Source: Streptomyces californicus
GTDB lineage: Bacteria > Actinomycetota > Actinomycetes > Streptomycetales > Streptomycetaceae
Length of the DNA stretch: 64,000 nucleotides
Assembly (NCBI RefSeq): GCF_000717645.1
Contig: NZ_JNZZ01000006.1
Coordinates: 124,001-188,000 of the forward strand
Direction of reading: 5' to 3'
Shown here: one piece after another, positions 34,284 to 41,020 of the stretch
Numbering within the stretch: the stretch's first letter is position 1
Layout: every line of letters begins with the position of its first letter
The notes under the pieces: model-generated
The model's input: the letters and a program-made list of their open reading frames with translations, nothing else
Database searches by the model: none
What the model was told of the DNA's origin: nothing
Program-made: the position numbers and the translations under genes

Positions 34284-35204
34284 CTACGCCCGTGCCTGGG
34301 TCTCCGCCGCCACCAGCAGCTCCGTGAGGTGGCGGCCGAAGCGGGCGTCACAGGCGTGCGGCACCCCCGTCCGTACCGTCTCGGCCAGCGCGTCCACCGC
34401 GCCCCGGAACGCGGTCTCCGCGCCGTCCCAGCCGGGGGCCGACGCCGTGCCGTGCTCGCCCCGGAACTCGATCTCCACGCCGGCCGCGCCGCGCGGGGCG
34501 CTCAGCCCGAGGGTGACGGTGCTGGACGCGCCGGAGCTGTGGCGCAGGATCAGGTGGGTGGTGTCGGCCGGGCCCGGGGCGGCGGTCAGGTGCTCGACGT
34601 CGCCCAGGACCGGGATCAGCACGGAGAGCGCGTGCGGCCCCACGTCCCAGAGCCCGCCCTTCTCGCGCCGCCACGGGGAGTCGGCGTACTCGCTGGTGGA
34701 ACCTTCGGCGTAGAGCGAGCCGAGCCACTGGGCGCGCGCCGTGAACCAGCCGCCCACCGCCGTCTGTTCGGCGATCCAGGCCGCGGTCTCCGGGGCGAAC
34801 CGGAGGGTGCAGAACACGATCGAGGCCACCCCGGCCTCCGCCACCGCGTCGGCGACGGCGCGGGCGCCCTCGACCGTCGTGGCGACCGGCTTGTCCATCA
34901 GGATGTGGCGGCCCGCCCGCGCCGCCCGGACCGCGAGCGGAGCCTGGACGTCCGGCGGCAGGGCGAAGGCCACCGCGTCGCTCGCCTCCAGCAGCGCGTC
35001 GATGCCCTCCTCGCCGGTGTACGCCCGGGTGCCGTGGGCGGTGGCGAGGGCGTCGGCGGCCTCGGACCTGCGCCCCCACACCCCGCTCAGCTCGACGCCG
35101 GGGTGGGCGGCGAGCGCGGGGGCCTGGGTGTTGCGGGCCCAGGGTCCGGTGCCGAGGAGGCCGATACGCAGAGGGGCGGCGGTGGTGCCGGCGGCTGAAT
35201 CCAT
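34284..35204 (-). CDS. Gfo/Idh/MocA-family oxidoreductase
   Basis: The 306-residue protein has the N-terminal Rossmann motif RIGLLGTGPWARNT, the EKP-like motif as DKPVATTVEGA (here D replaces E before KP), and the C-terminal alpha/beta domain. The family oxidises or reduces sugars, inositols or bile pigments with NAD(P). The substrate cannot be assigned. The ATG at 35202-35204 begins MDSAAGTTAAPLRIGL. A repeat-rich 540-base gap separates it from the divergent TROVE-like gene. Confidence 0.88.
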   Translation of the reverse strand: MDSAAGTTAAPLRIGLLGTGPWARNTQAPALAAHPGVELSGVWGRRSEAADALATAHGTRAYTGEEGIDALLEASDAVAFALPPDVQAPLAVRAARAGRHILMDKPVATTVEGARAVADAVAEAGVASIVFCTLRFAPETAAWIAEQTAVGGWFTARAQWLGSLYAEGSTSEYADSPWRREKGGLWDVGPHALSVLIPVLGDVEHLTAAPGPADTTHLILRHSSGASSTVTLGLSAPRGAAGVEIEFRGEHGTASAPGWDGAETAFRGAVDALAETVRTGVPHACDARFGRHLTELLVAAETQARA

Positions 35205-35282
35205 GGGGCCAGTGTGCCCGGTGGTACGGGCGGGCGTGCGGAGGGGCCGGGGTGGACGGGCGGGGCGCGACGGCGGGGCGGG

Positions 35283-35390
35283 GCGTGTCAGCCGTCGGGC
35301 GCGGGAGCGCACTCGTGGTGCGGGGCGGGGCGTGTCAGTCGTCGGGCGCGGGAGCGCACTCGTGGTGCGGGGCGTGTCAGTCGTCGGCTC
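35283..35390. repeat. Near-identical 42-47-bp direct repeats
   Basis: GCGTGTCAGYCGTCGGGCGC starts at 35283, 35330 and (partial) 35372. The first interval is 47 bases and the second 42, differing by one GGGGC block. The first two copies are nearly identical over their full length. Shorter GCTCGTGGTGCGGG repeats continue to about 35470. The rest of the 35205-35746 gap has no supported gene, although the downstream frame stays open. Confidence 0.8.
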
Positions 35391-35746
35391 GGAGGCGTAC
35401 TGAAGCTCCGGTGCGGGGGCGGTGCCGGCATCGCGGGGCGGGCTCGTGGTGCGGGCTCGTGGTGCGGGGCGGAGGTCATGCCCGTGGTGCCGCGCGGAGC
35501 CGCCGGCGCGAATACGGTGGCGCGGGGCACGCTCGCCCCGATACGTTTCCCGGGCCGGCCGCGGGACTCCGGCCGCGACTTCCGGGACCTGCCTATGAAG
35601 CAATGATTTCGCTGTTCGCGCCTCCATTCCCCGGCCGGCATCCCGTCTCCGCCTCCGTCCCCGTCACCGTCCCTGTTTCCGCGCCTGCGTCTGCGTCTGC
35701 GCCCAACGACGGTTATCACGGCGACCGTTCGTCACTGAGGGAAGCC

Positions 35747-37258
35747 ATGAACACACCCGAGGCCGTCGCCGCAGCCGGCCCCCTCGCGCACCCCGCCGCG
35801 GGTGTCCCCGACCTCGTCGCCGCCGAGGACGTCCTCCTCTTCGTGAACGCGGCGATCACGGCGACCGGGCAGCGCGAGTTCCACTCGGACGCCGACGCGC
35901 AGCGGCTCTCCCTGGACTTCCTGCACACCTCCGTACGGGTCAACTACCGCCGCGTCTACGCCGCTTCACTGGCGCTGGACATCAACCACCACAACGCGGC
36001 GCTCATCGTGCGCGCCCTGCTGGAGACCGCGGGCGAGGCGAGCGACGAGGAGCGGCGCACCGAGGGGCGGCTGATCGCCGCCCGGCTGGCTCTGCTGCCG
36101 CCGCCCCGCGTCTACCGTCTCTTCGGTGAGCTGCGCCGCGCCAAGGTCAACAACCGGCGCACGCGGGCGATCATGCGTGACTGGCTGGCGGCGCGTCCGG
36201 ACCTGGGCCATGACGCGGTGAAGTACCGGGCCGGGCTGAAGACCGCAGCCCGGCACATCCATCTGCGCTGCCGCCAGGAGGCCGAACCGCTGCCGGAGAC
36301 CGGTGAGTTCCTGTTCCGTCCGGGACGGTCGCGCCGGTACGAGCACAGGTTGCTGGACGCGTGGCGGCGCGCCCACTACGAGCAGGGGGCCGTGACCGAG
36401 CTGCCGTTCAGCGTGGCGGAGGGGTTCGCCGCCAAGCACGGGATGAAGCGCGAGGTATTCCTGAAGCGGGCGGCGCCCCGGATGACCCGGCTGGAGCGGC
36501 TGCGCACCCAGGAGCAGCGCGTGGTGGGCGACCGGCGGCCGGACGTCGATCTGACCGCGATGCCGCTGACCAGGCTCGCGTCGTACGTACTGTCGCTCGG
36601 CTTCACGCAGCGCGCCGAGCGCCGGGCCGAGCTGACCGGTGCCCTGCGCGCGGCGGCCCGGCGGGCGGCGGGGGCGCACGCCGGGAGCTGGGGGCGGGTG
36701 CACGCGGTCCTGGACGACAGCTTCTCCTCGTCCGGATCGGGGCAGAAGCGCCGCCGTCCGCTCGCCGTGGCCCTGGCCTGCCACCACCTGCTGGAGGCAC
36801 TGGCCGCGCCGGGCGCGTACCGGGGGCTGTGGACCTCGGGCGCGGGCGACGCCCTGCTCGTACGTCCGTGGGGGCCGACCCCGCTGGGTGCGCGGATCCT
36901 GGACGCCCTGGAGCCGGGCCCCGGCGGGGCGGCCCCGGACCGGCTGGTGATCGTCTCGGACGGGTGGGACAACGCTCCGGCGGGTCTGGCGGGCGAGGTG
37001 CTGCGGGTCTGGCGGCAGCGGCTGGATCCGGGCCGCCGGACGGCGGCCGTGCACGTCAACCCCGTATACGACGCGGACGGTTTCGATGTGCGGCGGCTGG
37101 CGGCGGGGGTGGCGACGGCCGGGATCCGGGACGCGGAGGATCTGCCCGCCCTGGTGGAGATCGCCCGGTTCGCGGAGGGGCGGGCGGGGCCCGAGGAGCT
37201 GTACGCGTATCTGGACCGGCGGGTGGCCCGGTTCACCGGAGAGGGAGGCACGGCGTGA
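35747..37258 (+). CDS. TROVE-like (Ro60-like) helical protein with C-terminal vWA domain
   Basis: The 503-residue protein begins MNTPEAVAAAGPLAHPAAGV. Its first about 300 residues are basic helical repeats (VRALLETAGEASDE, LFGELRRAKVNNRRTRAIM, RAGLKTAARHIHLR), reminiscent of the TROVE module of Ro60. The C-terminal part has all vWA metal-site elements: DDSFS as DxSxS, a Thr in WGPTPLGA, and VIVSDGWDN. Ro-type proteins bind small structured RNAs. The family assignment is mine and moderate. GAGGGA precedes the ATG at 35747; an in-frame ATG at 35603 would add a low-complexity extension and is less likely. The stop overlaps the next start by four bases (GTGA). Confidence 0.6.
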   Translation: MNTPEAVAAAGPLAHPAAGVPDLVAAEDVLLFVNAAITATGQREFHSDADAQRLSLDFLHTSVRVNYRRVYAASLALDINHHNAALIVRALLETAGEASDEERRTEGRLIAARLALLPPPRVYRLFGELRRAKVNNRRTRAIMRDWLAARPDLGHDAVKYRAGLKTAARHIHLRCRQEAEPLPETGEFLFRPGRSRRYEHRLLDAWRRAHYEQGAVTELPFSVAEGFAAKHGMKREVFLKRAAPRMTRLERLRTQEQRVVGDRRPDVDLTAMPLTRLASYVLSLGFTQRAERRAELTGALRAAARRAAGAHAGSWGRVHAVLDDSFSSSGSGQKRRRPLAVALACHHLLEALAAPGAYRGLWTSGAGDALLVRPWGPTPLGARILDALEPGPGGAAPDRLVIVSDGWDNAPAGLAGEVLRVWRQRLDPGRRTAAVHVNPVYDADGFDVRRLAAGVATAGIRDAEDLPALVEIARFAEGRAGPEELYAYLDRRVARFTGEGGTA

Positions 37259-38397
37259 ACCGGCTGGAGCTGACCGGGCTCACCGTGCGGCCCGCGCAGA
37301 TGTGGGGCGGCGTCCGGCTCGTCCCGCTGGTGCGCGCGTCGCCGGTGGAGGGGCTGCGGCTGCACCGCGAGGTGTACGAGGGGATGGGTGCGGGGATCGT
37401 CGAGCTGGGTCCCCGCGAGCGCTACCTGTCGTACATCCCGCACGGCCTGGTCGCGGAATGGTCGGGCGGGGGCGGGCCGGCGGCGGGCGCGGGCGGGCGG
37501 CGCTCCGCCGCGTACGGCACCCAGTTCGGCGGCGGCGAAGCGCCCCGCGCCATGCCGTTGCCCGCGCTGCCCCACCACCGGATGGCCAAGCGGCGGCCGG
37601 GCGACCGGCTGCGGTTCCTGCCGCTGCATCTGGCGCTGGAGGGCTACCTCGCGCTGCACTTCGGCGGGCCCTCCACGGCCTGGGAGGAGTGGTCGCGCGC
37701 GGCCCTGCGCGACGGGCTCTCGCCGCGCGCGGAGGACGCGTACCTGGGGCTGTCCGTGCGCGGGCTCGGGGACGCGCTGCGGGTCTTCGAGATCCACCCG
37801 GACCAGTGCGGGGTGATGGTGTACGTCTCCGACGCGCTCGCCGCCGCCTTCGTCGTCCCGCACCCGGACGACTACCGCCTGCTGCACGCGTCGCTGGTGG
37901 AGGACCTCTACGGGGAGCTGGTGCACCAGTACGCCCTGTACGGGGCCCCGGTGCCGGAGTCGCCGGTGCGGATCACGGGCGAGGAGCACATCGGCGGGCT
38001 CGGTGATCTGCGGGCGGCGGCGCTGGCGCGGCAGCGGGAGTGGGCACAGGCGCACGACACCCTGTTCGCGCGGGAGTTGCTGGACACCTCGTACACGTTC
38101 GACCGGGTGTACCGGATGAAGTCGTTCACCCTGTGGCGGTTCCTGCCGCCGTTCGTCCGGGACGGGGGCGGGCAGCACATCGGGGAGACGATCACCGACC
38201 ACAAGGGGCGGGTGGCCTACCTCAAGACGTTCCGGCTCTCCGACGCGCAGATCCGCCGGGGCCATCTGCTGCGGACCCTGGCCGGTGCGGACTGGGAGCC
38301 GGACCGGGCGGCCGCCGCTCTCGGGGCGAGCCGGGCGGAGCTGATCCGCCGGATACGGGCGGCCGGGTTCGGGGCGCTGCTCAAGGGCGGCGTCTGA
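37255..38397 (+). CDS. ARPP-2-like protein with C-terminal Fis-like helix-turn-helix
   Basis: The 380-residue protein begins MNRLELTGLTVRPAQMWGGV. Conserved-looking segments are PLVRASPVEGLRLHREVYEG, LPLHLALEGYLALHFGGP, EIHPDQCGVMVYVSDALAAA and DRVYRMKSFTLWRFLPPFV. The C-terminus (GADWEPDRAAAALGASRAEL) looks like a Fis-type helix-turn-helix. I match it from memory to ARPP-2 proteins, named for association with ADP-ribosylglycohydrolase and rhodanese-phosphatase domains; no biochemical function is established to my knowledge. GAGGGAGG at 37241-37248 and the GTGA overlap with the vWA gene indicate translational coupling and a joint role. Confidence 0.65.
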   Translation: MNRLELTGLTVRPAQMWGGVRLVPLVRASPVEGLRLHREVYEGMGAGIVELGPRERYLSYIPHGLVAEWSGGGGPAAGAGGRRSAAYGTQFGGGEAPRAMPLPALPHHRMAKRRPGDRLRFLPLHLALEGYLALHFGGPSTAWEEWSRAALRDGLSPRAEDAYLGLSVRGLGDALRVFEIHPDQCGVMVYVSDALAAAFVVPHPDDYRLLHASLVEDLYGELVHQYALYGAPVPESPVRITGEEHIGGLGDLRAAALARQREWAQAHDTLFARELLDTSYTFDRVYRMKSFTLWRFLPPFVRDGGGQHIGETITDHKGRVAYLKTFRLSDAQIRRGHLLRTLAGADWEPDRAAAALGASRAELIRRIRAAGFGALLKGGV

Positions 38398-38403
38398 GGG
38401 CCC

Positions 38404-38560
38404 GGGGGGGGGCGGGACTGCGCCCGGGGCTCGGGGGATGCGGGTCCGGGGGCCGGGGGCTGCGGGGGCGCGGATGCGTGGGGCTGCGGGGCTGAGGGGG
38501 TGCGGTCGTACGGGGCTGGGGGGGCCGGGGTTGAAGGGGTGCGGGGCTCCCGTCGCCCCG
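38404..38560 (+). other. G-tract-rich region upstream of glnII
   Basis: The plus strand contains more than a dozen runs of four or more G within about 155 bases, including a run of nine at 38404-38412, with interspersed GCGGGGCTG motifs. It has strong potential for G-quadruplex formation and ends just before the GlnR-type box of glnII. No coding frame is convincing here. Confidence 0.6.
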
Positions 38561-38579
38561 AAGCCTCCGCGAAACCCCG

Positions 38580-38617
38580 GTAACACGGGGTTCACACTCG
38601 GGCAACGGACGGGAAAT
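38580..38617 (+). promoter_or_regulatory. GlnR-type box upstream of glnII
   Basis: GTAAC-n6-TTCAC-n6-GCAAC-n6-GAAAT fits the six-base-spaced GlnR pattern seen at glnA, though the second element (TTCAC) matches the GaAAc consensus poorly. It is about 55 bases upstream of the start codon. Confidence 0.65.
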
Positions 38618-38672
38618 CGCGGCTTGCCAAGCTGCGCCGCAGAGACCGCTGCACCCGCGAAGGATGGCGACC

Positions 38673-39707
38673 GTGACGTTCAAGGCTGAGTACATCTGGA
38701 TCGACGGCACCGAGCCGACCGCCAAGCTCCGCTCCAAGACGAAGATCATGGGCGGGACGCCGTCGGGCGACGTGGCCGACCTGCCGGTCTGGGGATTCGA
38801 CGGCTCCAGCACCAGCCAGGCCGAGGGCCACGCCTCCGACCGGGTGCTCAAGCCCGTCTTCACCTGTCCGGACCCGATCCGCGGCGGCGACGACGTCCTC
38901 GTCCTGTGCGAGGTCTTCGACATCGACATGACGCCGCACGCGTCCAACACCCGGGCCGCGCTGCGTCCGGTCGCCGAGCGGTTCGCGGACCAGGCGCCGG
39001 TCTTCGGCATCGAGCAGGAGTACACCTTCTTCGACGGCCACCGGCCGCTCGGCTTCCCCGAGGGCGGCTTCCCGGCCGCGCAGGGCGGCTACTACTGCGG
39101 GGTCGGGGCGGACGAGATCTTCGGCCGCGACATCGTGGAGAAGCACCTCGACAACTGTCTGGCGGCGGGGCTCGGCATCTCCGGCATCAACGCCGAGGTC
39201 ATGCCGGGGCAGTGGGAGTTCCAGGTGGGCCCGCTCTCCCCGCTGGAGGTCTCCGACCAGCTGTGGGTGGCCCGTTGGCTGCTCTACCGCACCGCCGAGG
39301 ACTTCGGCGTCTCCGCGACGCTGGACCCGAAGCCGGTCAAGGGCGACTGGAACGGCGCGGGCGCGCACACCAACTTCTCCACCGGGGCGATGCGCGAGGG
39401 CTACGACGCGATCATCACCGCGTGCGAGTCGCTGGGCGACGGCTCCAAGCCGATGGACCACGTGAAGAACTACGGCGCGGGCATCGACGACCGCCTCACC
39501 GGCCTGCACGAGACCGCCCCGTGGAACGAGTACAGCTACGGCGTCTCCGACCGCGGCGCCTCGGTCCGCATCCCGTGGCAGGTCGAGCAGGACCGCAAGG
39601 GGTACATCGAGGACCGCCGCCCGAACGCCAACGTCGACCCGTACGTGGTCACGCGGCTGATCGTGGACACCTGCTGCACCGCGCTGGAGAAGGCCGGCCA
39701 GGTCTGA
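38673..39707 (+). CDS. glnII: Glutamine synthetase type II
   Basis: This is the eukaryote-like, heat-labile GSII found in streptomycetes alongside GSI. The protein (344 residues from the GTG at 38673) begins MTFKAEYIWIDGTEPTAKLR and carries WGFDGSSTSQAEGHASD, INAEVMPGQWEFQVGP and the ATP-site region GDWNGAGAHTNFS. GSII lacks the GSI adenylylation site. GAAGGA at 38659-38664 gives correct spacing to the GTG; an ATG at 38664 overlaps that ribosome site and is less likely. Control through the upstream GlnR-type box is inferred. Confidence 0.93.
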   Translation: MTFKAEYIWIDGTEPTAKLRSKTKIMGGTPSGDVADLPVWGFDGSSTSQAEGHASDRVLKPVFTCPDPIRGGDDVLVLCEVFDIDMTPHASNTRAALRPVAERFADQAPVFGIEQEYTFFDGHRPLGFPEGGFPAAQGGYYCGVGADEIFGRDIVEKHLDNCLAAGLGISGINAEVMPGQWEFQVGPLSPLEVSDQLWVARWLLYRTAEDFGVSATLDPKPVKGDWNGAGAHTNFSTGAMREGYDAIITACESLGDGSKPMDHVKNYGAGIDDRLTGLHETAPWNEYSYGVSDRGASVRIPWQVEQDRKGYIEDRRPNANVDPYVVTRLIVDTCCTALEKAGQV

Positions 39708-39730
39708 TCCCCGCCGCCGACCGACGTCGA

Positions 39731-39756
39731 GGGCCCGCCGGTTCGCCGGCGGGCCC
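39731..39756. terminator. Hairpin terminator after glnII
   Basis: An 11-bp stem (GGGCCCGCCGG and its complement, arms 39731-39741 and 39746-39756) has a TTCG tetraloop and lies 24 bases after the glnII stop. Confidence 0.85.
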
Positions 39757-39900
39757 CTCGCGCGTCACCGGCGGGCGTACGCGGCGATCGCTCCGCGCCA
39801 CCGGGCCTCCCGCCGCCGCTGTCGGGCTCGCCCGCCTCCAGCCGCCGCTGCCGCCGCCACTGCCGGGGGCTCTCGCCGGGCCGCTCGCCGCCGGGCGTGA

Positions 39901-39926
39901 GGAACGTAACGCCAAGGGTCCGTATC
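39901..39926 (+). promoter_or_regulatory. Possible ECF-sigma-type promoter
   Basis: GGAAC at 39901-39905, a 15-base spacer and CGTATC at 39921-39926 resemble a SigE-like ECF promoter (GGAAC-N15/16-CGTCT). It would drive the small peptide frame and the DNA-binding protein gene downstream. Confidence 0.3.
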
Positions 39927-39979
39927 GACGGGTGAGAGGAGTCTGATGCGCGGCCGCGATGTCTGCTTCAATGGGAGGC

Positions 39980-40099
39980 ATGGCCAGCCACCAGCACATC
40001 GCGTCGGGTCGCAGCGACCTCGAACCGTTCTGGCCTTCCCGTCAGCACCATGACTTCGACCGAGTGTGTTGCCGCGCGTGGAACGCGCAGGCCCACTAA
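39980..40099 (+). CDS. Possible small peptide, 39 residues, with Cys-Cys motif
   Basis: The frame starts MASHQHIASGRSDLEPFWPS and ends with a segment containing HHDFDRVCCRAW. The ATG at 39980 lies seven bases after TTCAAT, a weak leaderless -10, and GGGAGG is too close to act as a ribosome site. In-frame ATGs at 39959 and 39971 could extend it. Composition (His, Cys, Trp, Phe) is unlike random streptomycete intergenic DNA. It could be a leader peptide for the gene at 40181. It is too short to be sure it is translated. Confidence 0.35.
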   Translation: MASHQHIASGRSDLEPFWPSRQHHDFDRVCCRAWNAQAH

Positions 40100-40180
40100 A
40101 GCCGCTCACCCCGGCCTTCGGTCCGCGCGTACGACGTAAGTCCGTCCCTGACGACTCCTCGCGCGAAAGAGCTGACCCTC

Positions 40181-40840
40181 ATGGCGAACACTCGTACCTT
40201 CTCCGCCGCGTCCGCCGCCACCGCGGCGTCCCCGGCGCCCGCTGCGGCCCGACCCTCCGCCCGCTCCCTCCCCTCCCATCCGAGCCGGCACCGGCTGCGC
40301 GCGGTCGACCGCGACGAGGTCGCGGCCCCGGCCGAGGTCGCCGGGTTCCTCCCGCCGGGGGCCACCTGGCTGCCGGCCCCGCCGCACACCCTGCCCGCCC
40401 TGCCCGGCCAGCCGCCGATGATCGGCTACCTGGTGCTGGTCCCGGCCGACCAGCAGCCCGCGCCCGCCGGGGCGGCCTCCGCCTCGCAGCACCTGGCGGC
40501 GTTCCCGCAGCAGTCCGCGCCCGGCGAGCCCGGCCGCGCCTCCGGCGACGGCGCTGCGGGCGGCCCGGTCCGGATCGACGCCACGCGGCGCACGGCCTCG
40601 GTCGACGGCGTCGAACTCGACCTCACGTACCTGGAGTTCGAGCTGCTGGCCCACCTGGTCGCGCACCCCCACCGGGTGCACACCCGCGACCAGCTGGTGA
40701 CCACGGTGTGGGGGTACGGGCACGTGGGCGACGGGCGGACCGTGGACGTGCACGTCGCGCGGTTGCGCCGCAAGCTGGGCGCGGAGTACCGGCGTTCGAT
40801 CCAGACGGTACGGCGGGTCGGGTACAAGTACACGCCCTGA
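40181..40840 (+). CDS. OmpR/PhoB-type winged-helix DNA-binding protein lacking a receiver domain
   Basis: The 219-residue protein has a C-terminal OmpR-family DNA-binding domain (about residues 125-219, VDGVELDLTYLEFELLAHLV, then VDVHVARLRRKLG and QTVRRVGYKYTP). In place of the phosphoreceiver it has about 120 residues rich in Ala and Pro. It therefore cannot be a classical response regulator; control would be by amount, by a partner, or through the N-terminus. The gene lies in a 470-base leader region with a possible ECF promoter and small peptide frame. The start is the ATG at 40181. Confidence 0.85.
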   Translation: MANTRTFSAASAATAASPAPAAARPSARSLPSHPSRHRLRAVDRDEVAAPAEVAGFLPPGATWLPAPPHTLPALPGQPPMIGYLVLVPADQQPAPAGAASASQHLAAFPQQSAPGEPGRASGDGAAGGPVRIDATRRTASVDGVELDLTYLEFELLAHLVAHPHRVHTRDQLVTTVWGYGHVGDGRTVDVHVARLRRKLGAEYRRSIQTVRRVGYKYTP

Positions 40841-41020
40841 CCGGCCCGTTGTGCCGCCGGGCCACCGACGCGCTCGCCCGGGCCCGGCGGACCGGTGGCG
40901 TACGCGCCCGCACGTCCGGCGGCCCCGGAGCACGGTTCCTCATCGACCGTGCTCCGGGGCCGCCCCCGTGTGCTCGCGGCACAGGCCCTCGGGCCCGTAC
41001 ACCCTCAACCCCGTGGAGAT

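Noticed and set aside
35603..35746. Upstream ATG at 35603 as the start of the TROVE-like gene
   Set aside because: It adds 48 residues of Ser/Val/Pro repeats without a ribosome site, whereas GAGGGA stands six bases before the ATG at 35747.
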